From Whalleya microplaca (Eukaryota > Ascomycota > Sordariomycetes > Xylariales > Xylariaceae), in NCBI GenBank assembly GCA_022497155.1, contig MU385713.1:124001-188000 (forward strand): a stretch of DNA of 64,000 bases, given 5' to 3'. The position numbers and the translations under genes were made by a program. Positions within the stretch are counted from its first letter, which is position 1; each line of letters opens with the position of its first letter. Below are positions 34,701 through 46,351 of this stretch, one piece after another. The notes beneath the pieces are model-generated. The model saw only the letters and a program-made list of their open reading frames with translations. It did not search any database and was not told the DNA's origin.

Positions 34701-35762
34701 TAATGGTCATTCCCACTGTAGTCCACTTGATTGTAGATATACTTTTCCGGAAATATATTTCTTTTAGTAAATGGATGATGTACTGGCTTTTATACTCCCG
34801 CATAACCATCTAAGATGCTGCCGGCCTCACACCTCCCTTTTGCCTTTGCTGCCTTTCTGAGCTCCCTAGTCTTAAGCTACTCTTTAGTAGCGTTATTAAA
34901 CGGGTAACTATCTATTCGATAGATATTCGCTGCGATATTATATTGTTTCTAACAGTAATTAGTAATCAACTTGTACGCTTCGCTGCCAAGAAGGCTTATT
35001 ATACTTACATTATAAGCGTAGGCAAGACATCCTCCTAATATAATACGATTGGACACTCAATCTCAGATCTACAGCAAGCTGCTTATTGGAATATAGTGAG
35101 AACTGTAGGACTCCAGATCTTGGTTAATATTGATGAAATTATACTAGTAGTGTCTCTTACGTAAATGTTAGACTTGCATTATTAAGGAGTTGTAACAAAT
35201 CATAGTTTGAACTACCTATACTTGTACCTTTACGCTAGGAACTATAAATAAATACAGCTATATTAAAAGCACACTTAAATACTTGTAGCTCGATATATAA
35301 TGTTAAAGTCGTCATCTAATATAGTATAAACTTCATTCTGGGAACATTAGTCACTTTGATATAAGCTAATGTAGCTTTTATATGTAGTTAAATTATGGCA
35401 AAGCTAACAGATTTCCTTAACATGGTAATAATTAACTTTAACTTTGATGGCGTATACCGACTTGTCTGTGTTGTAAGCTTAGGTAGTTTGACTACCAGAG
35501 GCAGCTTCTATCCTTATATTGTTATCTCGGGCAACGCACTTTCCAGACACATAGAGCAGTAACACCCCGAATGAACCATTCCTCTTCATTTGTTTTCTGT
35601 TTTCCGCCATCTACAATAACATCAATCAGCTGCTAAAGTTATGCCATATTGGACCAATTCTTATTGGGGTCTGTGCATCGCTCCTACTTCATAATACATC
35701 AGCAAATTACACACTTTCGCTCAATATCGACACCTCGACAAAAAAACCAGACATCACAAACG
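34701..35762. other. Very AT-rich tract, probable RIP-degraded retroelement remains
   Basis: From about 34780 to 35560 the sequence is strongly A/T-rich with frequent TA steps and no frame longer than a few dozen codons. Next to the chromodomain relic, this is best read as the mutated remainder of the same or another retroelement. No LTR pair was found by eye. The last 200 bp is the leader of the next gene. Confidence 0.55.
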
Positions 35763-36512
35763 ATGGAACACGCTGAAGATCGCCAGAACAGAGCCGAGGA
35801 AGTTCCCAGAGAGTATATGATCATGTTCATGAAGTGGTTTCATAAGATCGACGTCGTGCGACGTTCCCTTTTTGCACACGCTATGTGGATCCTCAGATTT
35901 GGAGCGTTGGTTGAGGTTACTGTCGACTTTCTTCATATCTTCCCTACCATCCCGATCTGGACTAACTGGACGGACGTTCCCATTGAGCCTTTTCAAATTT
36001 TTACGATAACTTTTCCTCATTCTTGCGGTGCCTATGCATTGCGTCTCGCCTTGGAGTTTCTTCCTGCGATGCTCATCGCGCATTTCAAGCCTATAAAATC
36101 CCTACGGCTCCCAGATAGTCAGGAAATTACCCCCTCGTCGATGATGAACTTAGCCATACGTGTTATTCATGCGTTCGCTAGATTCCTCAGGTTCGCTCAT
36201 ATGTTCCGAAATTGCTTGTGGCTGTTCAATGTTCTGTCTCAAGCAGTTTGCAGAGATCTGGCTGAAGCGCAAAGTCAAGACTTGCATTGGTCTGCTTGGC
36301 TTCAAGTTGCGGGCAAAGGGTTGCTGGCCGCACTGGCAGGCCTTAGTGCTTGCACCGCTATGGTAGTCTGTACCTTATATCTCTCGCTTATCTATGTCGC
36401 GCTTGCGGTGATGACATTTTATGTCTCAAAGAAGTACTCCACGACAATCACCTTGTTTCTCTTGGCGCTGTGGACATATATAGTTGTGTCCTGGAATACA
36501 AGAGGGGTATAA
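35763..36512 (+). CDS. Predicted multi-pass membrane protein (249 aa)
   Basis: I do not recognise a family. The ATG at 35763 is the first in a frame that opens earlier only with TTG. Hydrophobic stretches lie at about residues 36-61, 82-105, 130-155 and 189-243, the last covering two or three membrane passes (for example LLAALAGLSACTAMVVCTLY). The N terminus is charged (MEHAEDRQNRAEEVPREY) and there is no cleavable signal. There is no intron and no paralogue in the window. It follows degraded repeat DNA, so it may be lineage-specific. Confidence 0.6.
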   Translation: MEHAEDRQNRAEEVPREYMIMFMKWFHKIDVVRRSLFAHAMWILRFGALVEVTVDFLHIFPTIPIWTNWTDVPIEPFQIFTITFPHSCGAYALRLALEFLPAMLIAHFKPIKSLRLPDSQEITPSSMMNLAIRVIHAFARFLRFAHMFRNCLWLFNVLSQAVCRDLAEAQSQDLHWSAWLQVAGKGLLAALAGLSACTAMVVCTLYLSLIYVALAVMTFYVSKKYSTTITLFLLALWTYIVVSWNTRGV

Positions 36513-37630
36513 CGGACTTCAGGGACAAGCACCTCGAATAATACTTATAAAGGACTCAGGGACTCGGAATATAGGACGCCCCTTTCAACAAGGCATCGAT
36601 ATCCAATGTCACATTCTGCAGATTTCAGCCACTGTCGGCTGAGGGATATTCATACGTCTGGGCCGGTATAATCAGAGCATGCAAATTCATCTAGCTACCA
36701 GAAAGTGATACGTCAACCTACAAAGCCAGTACCCAGTCACAGCAACGGATACAACTTGCGTCTATGACTCCTAGGGACTGCGGAGCGATTGTTTTATGAC
36801 TATGTCTGAGCGAAGAGCTGAATAACGCGTGTGCCTGCATCCTCATGCCTTAATTAGATGACAAGGATAATTCGATTAGCGACGAGGTAAACCCTACAAG
36901 ACGACCATCAAAACATATCGCCTCTCCAAGGACAATATAGAGTCAGAGCAGTACACGCCGGACCTACCATCCGCACTTTCAATTCATTCGCAAATGCATG
37001 CGAAGTGTCAGATGGATATCCTGAATATTGAGAAACACTCATGTATAGCCTATCAACAAAGCCGAAGACTCCGAGGAGTAGGTATGGATGGAACCAAAAT
37101 GGTCGAGGCCGTTACCGATATTAGTTGAACACAAGCGTTTAAAAATAGCATATTAGCGGAAACAGTAAAGCGCACCAATCCATAATCACCATCAATAAGC
37201 ATTTTGAAGTTACACCAAATAGATTAGAGCGTGCGTTTATAATATCTCCGATTCGTCACAAGCATAAGATCCATGCCGTCCAATCATATCTGCATTTCTA
37301 GCATTTCTTGTAAGTCCTCCAAGTTTACAAGAAATTATAAGTTGCCTCATTATTACGTAGAGCCAGTCGTAAACAAGCATCACATGCCCTGCTGGAGGAT
37401 TTTCTTCTCCACGAAACATCATCTGCTAAGCTAACGAATCGGGCAGGAGACCCTACGTAGCAACCTATCACATGCCATTTCCGGTAATTGATAAGCGGCA
37501 CCTGGATATCTGATTCCCCTTTGCGTTCGGTGTATCTCAAACTCTTATTTATTAAATGTCCTTCACCCAGGTGCTCATGAACGAGGTTCTCCCTCATCTC
37601 GAGACCTGACGCTTATTTACAGCCTGAGCC
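36513..37630. other. Intergenic, no gene seen
   Basis: Stops in all frames; minus-strand frames at 37237-37597 have no resemblance to known families. The promoter of the esterase gene should lie near the 3' end. Confidence 0.4.
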
Positions 37631-38821
37631 ATGAGACACATGCGCTACATATCAATTATCGCCGGAGCGGTCCTCGCAGCTCCGGCGTTGGCGGCCGTGA
37701 CAACATTGGCATCAGCAGGAACTAAAGGCTGCGGGGAGTCTCACTTGTTCAACGGGATAACTCAGTACTACGATCTCACGAGCAGCGGACGGAAGCGCAA
37801 CTACTCGATCCATCTTCCCGGCGACTATAATGAGTCGAGGCCATATCCCGTGGTCCTAGGCTTCCACGGCTCCAGCAGTGTTGGGCTCTTCTTCGAGGTG
37901 GATACCAAGCTAAGTGAGGATCGGTACAGCGCAAATGTAGGATCCGGTCTTTGAGCGAACTTAGAGAATGTGAACTAATGATGGATACTAGAAAATCATG
38001 GTGTACCCAGATGGTGTCGGCGTAAGTCCTCGTTTGAAGATGATGGTCATGCGCTCTATCTAATGTTGGTCATAGGGTGCTTGGGCGGGAGCGAATTACT
38101 CACAGGTCTCGGTCGATGAGGACTTGCAATTCGTGACTGACCTCCTCAACGAGATCCGAGATGGGTATTGCGTTGACGACAGCCGTATCTACGCCACGGG
38201 GTGAGTTTAGTCTCAAACCAAGCTCGTTATACTTTTTAGCCAAGGAAATATGAAGAGCTGACTAATTAACAGGATGTCGAACGGCGGGGGGTTCGTCAAC
38301 ACAATCGCTTGTAATGCCGTAGGGGGCGAGTTCGCAGCGTTTGCGCCTGCGTCCGGGTCCTACTACACTGACAACAATGGTGTCAAGGGGGGATGCACAC
38401 CGGCGCGAGTCCCGCTGCCTCTGCTCGAAGTTCATGGCGGTAACGACAAGAGTGTACACTATGACGGCGGCGTGGGCGAAGGTGGGAATGAGCCGGCGAT
38501 TTCTACCTGGCTAGGATGGTGGGCAGAGCGTAACGGCTGCACGGACAAAAAGATTGAGGACACGTTCGATGGAGATGTTCATCACACGACTTGGACTTGT
38601 GGAGGTAACGCTAAAGGGGTACTGCAACACTGGAAGGTCGATAGTATGGGTGAGTCTGTGACATTAACTTCGTGTTGTAGGCTTCTGCTTATATTGTCAC
38701 AGGTCATTGCTGGGCTTCGACGGAAATTAACTTCTCCCAGATCGCAGCTGGAGAAGGTCCGACGCATATTGAAGCCTCGAAGATCATTATGGAGTTCTTT
38801 GATCAGTTTACGAAACCGTGA
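37631..38821 (+). CDS. Secreted CE1-type esterase (feruloyl esterase / LpqC-like)
   Basis: Five exons: 37631-37936, 37992-38021, 38076-38200, 38273-38649 and 38703-38821 (318 aa). A signal peptide occupies about residues 1-21 (IIAGAVLAAPALA). The fold is that of the poly(3-hydroxybutyrate) depolymerase/feruloyl esterase family. Fungal members split ferulate from arabinoxylan outside the cell. Evidence: oxyanion motif GFHGSS (about 78-83), KIMVYPDGVG-GAWAGAN across two introns, nucleophile in GMSNGG (Ser156), Asp in LEVHGGNDKSVHYDGG, and the terminal His in GHCWAS. Exon 2 is only 30 bp. All junctions are in phase. The substrate is inferred; acetylxylan esterase is an alternative. Confidence 0.9.
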
Positions 38822-39078
38822 CCGTAGTGTCCTTGCGAAGCTGTGTTGTCCGTCTTGTCAAATTTATTATTGGGGAATAATGAGCGAGGTAATGAAGGGA
38901 AATGTAGATAGATCTCACTCCTTCTAGTCTGTGTATATTGTAACTTATGTATGTAACATATTCCAGTTATAGAGTATATTCTCGGTCCTTATGGTAGGCT
39001 CGAGTATGAGGGCATGTTAGGAACGCCGTTAGGTGGCACTCTTAATATATGCCCATCACGCCTAAAAGATGGCGGTGG

Positions 39079-40137
39079 TCAAACAGCACGGCGTAGAAAC
39101 ACAGCCCTACCATTCCCACTACCCCTAATCGGCACACTTCGACGACCGACCTGCACCGTATCTTCCTCATCCTCGTGGGGTATCATATCCGGCCAATCCC
39201 TCCAGATCTCCACACCATCCCAGTGTCCCTCCCCCTTCGAACCCGCCATCTCCACGACCCGCACGGCCTGCGCCAGGTCACCAACCTCGAAGACCACGAC
39301 CCGCGGGCGCAGCACCCCCGCGATCTCCAACAGCCGCGCGTAGAACACGTCCTCAGGCCTGCAGTCCGCAAACCGGGCCTGGATCTCCTGCGCCGGCACC
39401 AGCGCGAGCCGCGGCTCGTAATTGCGCACCGAGCGCTCGGTATCGCGGTCGAAGCCGTGGGAGGAGATGTACGGCGGGTTGGAGACTAGGACATCTACTG
39501 CTCCCCCCGCTTCGCGTAGCAAATTCGAGATCCAGTCCGCGGCGAATATGTCCGCCCTCTCGAACCCGACACTCCCGTTACATACTCTTACCCCCCTCTC
39601 CACCTCCCCGGTTCCCACGCCTCCAAGCCCAAGCCGTCCCGCATTCCCCCTGACATTCTCCTTGGCAAGCCTGACCGCCTGCTCCGCGACATCGAACCCG
39701 CGGACCCACAACCCCGGGAACCGCCGGCGCAGTTGCTCAAACAGCAGTAAGGCAATGCATCCAGAGCCGGTGCAGAAATCGACGACGCGGAGCGCCTTCT
39801 CTCTACCACCTCCTACATTGGTAGATGCGAGCGTCGGCGCTAGGTGCAAAACCCACGCCTCCGTCTCGGGCCGCGGGATCAACACGCCCCGACGGCAGCG
39901 GATATCCAAGTCGCCGAAGGGCTGGGAGCCGAGGATATACTGCAGGGGGGCGCCGCGTGCGCGTTGGGCGCAGAGGCGGGCTAGTGTGGGTTTGGAGCGG
40001 GAGGCCGACACGTGCTCACGGAGCCATCGCAGCTCGTTCTGCGCGGAGCGGAGGTCCCGGCACACGGGGAGGAGGGTGGCGAGGTGGGGGGAGATATTAC
40101 GGGCGCGCTGGAGGAGGGAGGGGGGCAGGCGGGGCAT
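39079..40137 (-). CDS. MTQ1: PrmC/HemK-type glutamine N5-methyltransferase (mitochondrial release factor)
   Basis: Single exon, 352 aa, ATG at 40137. The enzyme methylates the Gln of the GGQ motif in class-1 release factors; the yeast mitochondrial form is Mtq1. Visible: PrmC N-terminal helical region; LQYILGSQPFGDLDI and GVLIPRPETEAWV, typical of PrmC/HemK; SAM motif VVDFCTGSGCIALLL; second acidic motif VRGFDVAEQAV; catalytic NPPY in LVSNPPYISSHGFD (about residue 220). Gly- and Arg-rich insertions lengthen it. No strong presequence is visible, but RARNISPHLATLLP near the N terminus could be one. The gene is very GC-rich and overlapped by spurious antisense frames. LeuRS follows upstream on the same strand. 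Confidence 0.9.
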   Translation of the reverse strand: MPRLPPSLLQRARNISPHLATLLPVCRDLRSAQNELRWLREHVSASRSKPTLARLCAQRARGAPLQYILGSQPFGDLDIRCRRGVLIPRPETEAWVLHLAPTLASTNVGGGREKALRVVDFCTGSGCIALLLFEQLRRRFPGLWVRGFDVAEQAVRLAKENVRGNAGRLGLGGVGTGEVERGVRVCNGSVGFERADIFAADWISNLLREAGGAVDVLVSNPPYISSHGFDRDTERSVRNYEPRLALVPAQEIQARFADCRPEDVFYARLLEIAGVLRPRVVVFEVGDLAQAVRVVEMAGSKGEGHWDGVEIWRDWPDMIPHEDEEDTVQVGRRSVPIRGSGNGRAVFLRRAV

Positions 40138-40640
40138 TCGCCGATACCTATGTAGGACGTAGGTGAGCTGCTTAGCTCAGTACTTAGAGGGAGTAGATAG
40201 GTAGCTTTGGCGGGTGCATATGGTATATATGTTGCGTGGTGGTAAGAATAAGAATTGCACGGTGGAGAGACGGGACGGTTTTTTTTTTTTTTCATGTAAG
40301 GTTGACAGGTTCAGTGGTTCCTGCAGGCGGCTTGCATTGCATTAGTTAGTTACCTAGGTAGGTGGATGAAAGAAGCGCAGAGACCGTTTTGATTGAACGG
40401 TTTCTTTTCTCCGTAGCGGGACCGTTTATTGGCGGAGAGGTGCGGCCTGGATTCTAGTATTAAACCACAATATGCCCAGGGTCATCAAGTTAAATGCAAG
40501 ACAATATACATCTACATCCTTCCATGAGTATCATATATAGTCGTATATACAAGATCTATACATATCTCTGTCTACTCATACAGGTCGCTCTACTAACCCA
40601 CAGAGCGGGGTATCTATCTCGCTACACGTCTTCTATCTCC
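40138..40640. other. Intergenic, 3' of LeuRS and promoter of MTQ1
   Basis: Contains a 14-T homopolymer at 40279-40292 and a TACCTAGGTAGG motif at about 40351-40362. No gene is seen. Confidence 0.45.
40279..40292 (+). repeat. Poly-T run (14 nt)
   Basis: Uninterrupted T run about 145 bp upstream of the MTQ1 ATG. A poly(dA:dT) tract here could exclude nucleosomes at the promoter. Confidence 0.8.
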
Positions 40641-43600
40641 CTACCACTCCTTCGGAACCACGTAATTGATGACCTTGCCATTACGACCGAAGTACAACTT
40701 CGTGCCCTGGTAATCTATGATCCCCTTCAGCTTGTCGTGGACGTCCGGGTTCCCGAGGATCTGCACCGTGAGCCGCTTCTGGTCCTGCGGGTTGACATCG
40801 CCTGCTGAGGCCAGCATACGGCCGAGCGGCTCCATCGGGATCTCGACCCTGCCCTGCATCTTGCCGTTGACGTGCACGACGCACTTGCGCATCTTGGGCC
40901 CGAGCTGGGCCAGCGAGCCGTCGGGGACGGGCCAGGAGGCGCCGCTTCCCTCAGTGCCGAAGATCCTCTTAGCGCGCGGGGGGGAGGACGAGGAGGAGGA
41001 TAGTATGTCCCAACACTCCTCGGCGAAGGCCGGCGCGATGGGCGCCATCATCGTGAGGAGATGCTCGGTGGCTTTGCGCTGGATGATGGGCGAGGCGTAC
41101 GGGGCTTTGTCGATGAGCGCGTTAGTCATGGTCATGAGATGGGAGACCACCGTGTTGAGCGAGTAGACGTCCTCCAACGCCTTTGTAACATTGACGATGG
41201 TGTTTTGCGTCGTGCGCCATACGGGGATGTCTGCGTTCCATCGTATGGATCGCTCCTTGTTCATCTTTTCTACGCGGTCTTGAGATGTGCTGAAGTAACT
41301 AAGTGTGAATGACTCCTCCTTTATCATGGATGGCCCCTTTAATGACCCGACCTTATGGACATAGCCGTATACCCGGCGTAACCACCGCGTAACGCCCGCA
41401 ATCTTCTCTTCATCCCAGTTGAGGACTTCCCCAACCGGCGCCTGAAAGAGGATGTGAGCCCTAGTGGCGTCGGCGCCGTATTTAGCAATGGTAACGGTCG
41501 GGTCCACACCATTGTGCTTGGACTTCGACATCTTCTCGAAAGTGACCGTAGCCGTCTGCCCACACGCCACGATCTTGGGTTTGGAGGGATCTTCCAGGTC
41601 CACCTCTTCTGACTTCAGGAAGCGCCCGGTGTCGGGGTCCGTGTAGGTCTTGCCGTGCACCATTCCTTGTGTGATGAGCCGCTTGAATGGCTCTTTGGAA
41701 GATGCTTCCAGATCTGTTGCCTTGCCCCCGTCAGGAAACAAAATTCCCGAAACCGCCTTGTATATAAATCTAGCGTAGAGGAGGTGAAGGATGGCATGCT
41801 CAACCCCACCAATGTATAGATCAACTGGCAAGTAAGTGTTGTATGCCTCACTTGAGATCAGCTTGTCCTGATTCTTGGGATCTGGAAATCTCATGTAGTA
41901 CCAACTTGAGTCTACAAAGGTGTCCATTGTATCAGTGTCTCTCTTGGCAGGGGCACTACAGCTTGGACAAGGGACGTTGACCCAATCTGTGGCCGATTCC
42001 AATGGGTTTCCGGCCCGGCCGTTCGCCCAGTGAGTATCAACCTTGGGGAGCGTGACGGGAAGGTCTTTTTCTGGAACGGGTACAGCCCCACAGCTATTAC
42101 AATGGATGATTGGGATTGGGGTGCCCCAGTATCTTTGCCTACTAATCAACCAGTCCCGGATCTTCCATTTACGGTGAGGTCTTGCTAGGTCAGTCCCTTC
42201 TTGAACCTGCTCGATTATTTTTCGAGCTGCATCAGAAGAGGTCAACTTGGCATAGCTGCCCGCAAGGGAAGTCATGTAACCCCAGTGCACGTAAGGTTTG
42301 CTGTGATCATTGACGTCAAAGAAGACACTAGGCTCAAGCTCAACAACGTGTTTGAGGGGTTCATCTGGGCGGTGTCTTTTCCAGAACGCAAAGTCTCTTG
42401 CATCATGGGCGGGAACCCCCATAATGGCGCCAGTCTCATAGTCTCCCCTGACGTAAGGAGCGACATACACAGGGATAGGTTTGAGCTGGCCGTCTGGTAC
42501 TATATTTAGATTCTTCAAAGGACTGTCAGCCTCGAGCTCTGGCACTAGATAACCTTCGGTAGTATCAGGTGGAAGATCCTTGGTACGTGTCAAAAAGTCC
42601 CGCAGCTTCTCATCGTCTTTGGCAAGCTGCTCTACAAGCTCTGTACCCGGTGCGAGAGCGATGTACTGAGCCGCGAATACAGTTTCTGGCCTTGTTGTGT
42701 AGACGGTGAATCCATTTACTTCCCATGCTACTTCCGCTGGCTCTGGATTGGGTTTGTGCACAGGAAATTTGTACAGGGCACCTGACGTGAGCCCCAGCCA
42801 GTTTCTTTGCTGGGTCAAGACCCTCTCGGGCCAAGCAGAGTCTTCGGCGAGCTTCTCGAGATCTCGTAATAATGCCTCCTTGAATTTGGTAACATGAAAG
42901 AACCACTGCTTGAGTTCGCGCTGCTCCACCTTGGCACCCGATCTCCAGGACCGTCCTTCCGAGTCAACCTGTTCGTTAGCCAAGACGGTGTTGTCTACGG
43001 GATCCCAGTTCACCGTAGCAGTCTTCTGGCTTGCATACCCGAGTCTGTGGAGGAGTATAAAGATATACTGGGTGTGCTTGTAGAACTCGGGGTCGCAAGT
43101 TGCGAATTCCTGCACCGTGTTGGTCAACAGCTGAAACTCCGGCGGTACAACAAAACATCGGTACGAACCCGTGACCAGTCAAAACTGCCGTTCATCAACC
43201 CCATCTGCTCTTTCATACGGCCGATATTATCCTTCGTCCAGACGGCCGGGTCAATGCCTCGTTCGATAGCCGCATTCTCAGCAGGCAGACCGAAGGCATC
43301 CCAACCCATGGGCAGCAGGACCTCGCGACCTTGCAATCTGCGAAAGCGAGCAAGAACATCGGCTATCGTGTATACTCTAAGGTGTCCGAGGTGAAGATTG
43401 CCCGAGGGGTACGGGAACATGGGAAGGATGTACATGTGGTTGCCGGCGTCTGTGTCCTTCTCAGACTTTTCCTTCTTAGACTCGACTAATTGCTCGGTTG
43501 AAGCAACGTGGTCTATGGAAGCTTCGGACTGCATCGTCTTGAGGCTCTGATCCTCCGCCCATATTTGCCGCCATTTTGTATCTAAAGCGGGCAAATCGAG

Positions 43601-43699
43601 CTTTGGAGTAGCGTAAGATCGTCGTGGGAGGGAGCTTAGACGGCTACGAGACCACAAGCCCGAAAGCCTCAATTGTGGTGTTCTTGCGATGAAATACAT
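40641..43699 (-). CDS. NAM2: Leucyl-tRNA synthetase, mitochondrial
   Basis: Exons are 43169-43699 and 40641-43109, with a 59-bp intron (gttcgt...gcag), giving 999 aa. It charges mitochondrial tRNA-Leu; in yeast (Nam2) and Neurospora (leu-5) the protein also assists group I intron splicing. Features: basic, Ser/Arg-rich presequence ([20 protein letters not shown]); class I HIGH-type motif HLGH (103-106) in [20 protein letters not shown] at 703-707; CP1 editing domain with the threonine-rich [16 protein letters not shown] region; zinc-like Cys pairs in CNSCG and CPSC; and a bacterial-type C-terminal domain. The intron junction restores [18 protein letters not shown]. The bacterial-type organisation separates it from cytosolic LeuRS. 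Confidence 0.96.
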
Positions 43700-44140
43700 C
43701 GACGAAGTTTCAAGACCATAATCCTATAAGGAATCGTGCCTCATCGTTAGAATAGTCTATTTGGCCGCTTTTTGGGCGCAATCTTTCGTTACATGCAGCT
43801 TGCAAGCTTGTAGCTCTGATAAAAATTGTATGGAGCTCTGTTTTGCCGGCTGTGACCGCCGATCGCCGAACTTCCGCGACGCGTAATTGACCCGTGCCAA
43901 GCCGTTCCCAGATAGCTTCATTCAACATCTGATTAGATAAGTCAAAGTACCTGAACCCAGCACATGCCTATCAATAGGCACACTATACAGAATACCCGTT
44001 TCAGTCTCTCTAAGGGCCTTTGCAGAATACAGCAGCTTGGATTTATTATCGGATATAATTCAGTCAAACGAATTCTACCACAATGACCTTCCATTACATG
44101 TTGAAGTTTATCACTCCGTACATAAGAGTCCAGCCCAAAC
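43700..44140. other. Intergenic, LeuRS promoter
   Basis: Two short minus-strand frames here have no recognisable content. The region lies between the LeuRS start and the sulfatase 3' end. Confidence 0.4.
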
Positions 44141-46351
44141 TCAGACATCGTCAAAGTTCAGATATGTTTCGCCAGAATACTGCGGACCCTCTGACGCCAG
44201 AATATACCCAGCTTCACACTGATTGAACTGCACCCTCGGGAGCCCAGCAAAGAAGCCGTCAAAACGTGAGTGCATCGCATCCTTCAACGAGCTGGCTTGT
44301 TGGTTCGGCAACAATTCGTTCCAAGGGTTGCGGCAGCTGTCACCCTTGCATGACTTCAGGATCAACAAGAGGCTGTCCAGGCGGTTCGTGAGCTCTGGGA
44401 TCTGGTGGTACTGGTCACCTATCTTGACCGTCCTGTTAGCTGCCTGCGTGGGATATGCAAGATTGGTCATCTGGTAGGGATCGATCTGTATTCGCTCATT
44501 AGTTGTTATTCAGTCAAAAAATGTTGTATCAGGGGCGGACTAACAGCCATATCGTAAAGCTCGTGCTCGTTCGTGCACCAGACAGAGTAGTAGAGACTGT
44601 ACCCCTCACCGACTAGACGGAGACTCTTGTAGGTGTGATCCACCTTATGCCGATCTGTAGAAGAAAACATCAGTATCGCTTCAGTTGCGCATCTGTGGGC
44701 TAGAAACATACCCGGCTTCCCAAGTCCTCCTTCATCCGTCGACCTCGCCATCCACATCTCCACCGCCACGTGCTCGGGTCTGATGTCCTGCCACTCCCTC
44801 GAAGACTCCGGGGCCCCCAACGGGATCACAGCGCCGTCGAAGTCATCGCGCTGCGGAATCCTGGCCAGGCTGAAAAAAGTCGGGACCAGATCGAGGTGCG
44901 AGGTAGGATGGTCAATCGACACCCCGGCAGCCACGCCCGGCCCGCGCACGATGAGCGGCACGTTGATGTCCTCTTCGTAGGGGCAGCTTTTCCCCGGGAA
45001 CATCCGGTGTTGGCTGATGTGGTAACCGTTGTCGGAGCTGAAGAAGATGTAAGTGTTCTCGAGGAGGCCGTGCTGCTCCAGACGCGCGAAGACTTGGTCG
45101 ATCATCTCGTCGACTGCCTGCAGGCAGCGTATGCGGGCGCGGTACCACTCATCGTTCGCGTCCACTTGTTCTTGGGTTAACTGGTCCAGTTTCCGAATCC
45201 AACTTGCACCGGATGGCTGCGTTGATGTGAGTATCGATCTAATGGCGCTATTGAAAGGAAACACTTTACCTCCTTGGGGTTGAAGTTCGCCTTCCTAGGC
45301 ACTCGAATGTTCTGGAACAGCTCCTCGTGTCGCTTTGCAGGCTGCGGTATTGAGAACTTTGTGTGCTTCGCATCCAGCACATCCACCTGCGCGTGGGGCG
45401 CATTAGGGGCAATGGTGAGGAAGAACGGGTTGCCAGCTTGTGCGGCCTCATCGATGAAAGCCAAGGACTTCTCTGCAACGAGGTCTGTCACGTAGCTGCC
45501 GTTGTGAAGAATTGGGGTATTCTTGTTTCCCTGGAATATGGGGGAGTAATAAGTGTACTGGAATGGGTCAAGCAGAAAGTCCTGTTCATGGTCTTGTCAG
45601 TCGAATGGCCCATTTAGAGACTGAAATAACTTACCGATCCAGTCCAGCCGGCAGCGTAAGGCGTGTGGTAGTTCAGTATCGTGTGATAGTTGAGGAACTT
45701 GCCAACGTAGTAGGTCTCATAACCAGCCTGCTGTAGCCATACCGGCAGGTAGGCATCGTTGAAGCTATGGTTCATGCCATCAAGGAGCTGGTTGACGAAG
45801 GCGGGGTATCCACCTAAATGATTACATGAGCGTGGTCTACAGCCGGTATCTTGTGGGTTCTTACCGTAAGGAGGTTGAGTATCAGTGACATTGGTGTTGT
45901 GAGCAGCTCTTCCAGTAAGTAGACTGACTCTAGACTGCAGTACTCAGAGTTAGTATCCTCTCTTTGTAGATAGTTTCGCGAATTGCCGAGGGACCTCAGA
46001 GCAGTCTTCACAGGTTTAAACCTCCGAATAAACAATTACGGAGAGTTTGAGCTCATTAGGAGGTCAGATATCAAATAGATGACTCTGGATGCTACTTACC
46101 GGACAGCATAGCGCGATGTTGCAGTAGTGACGGGTGTACGAAGTACCTTGGTATATCATGTGCTTCCGCAAAAACGGCATGTAGTCGAGGCTTCCCATCT
46201 GGACATCTTGGTCATCAGTCAGGATGAAGACTATGTTCGGCCTGGTCGCATCTGGTGACTTGACGGCATTGGATTTGCCGCGGGATCCCACAGCGACAGC
46301 TTCAAAGATAGCTAAGAGCGTCAGGAGGAACACGAATCGGGCGGAAGCCAT
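44141..46351 (-). CDS. Secreted sulfatase (N-acetylglucosamine-6-sulfatase / arylsulfatase type)
   Basis: Seven exons: 46100-46351, 45865-45934, 45635-45813, 45270-45581, 44712-45216, 44545-44654 and 44141-44485 (590 aa). The signal peptide covers about residues 1-21 (FVFLLTLLAIFEAVAVG). The family hydrolyses sulfate esters using a formylglycine made from Cys. Visible: metal-binding RPNIVFILTDDQD (Asp pair), the modification motif C-C-P|S-R (Cys82) with intron 1 exactly between Pro84 and Ser85, LLTGRAAHNTNV, GYETYYVGKFLN, and the metal-binding FFSSDNGYH. All introns keep frame (51-59 bp except the first, 165 bp). The active-site set is complete. The natural substrate (aryl or glycan sulfate) is not decidable from sequence. 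Confidence 0.93.

Noticed and set aside
34441..34767. 108-aa + strand frame over the chromodomain relic
   Set aside because: The recognisable chromodomain is in a different frame; this one is an incidental reading.
39422..40166. Two long + strand frames (246 and 113 aa)
   Set aside because: Antisense to MTQ1; low-complexity composition and no domain.
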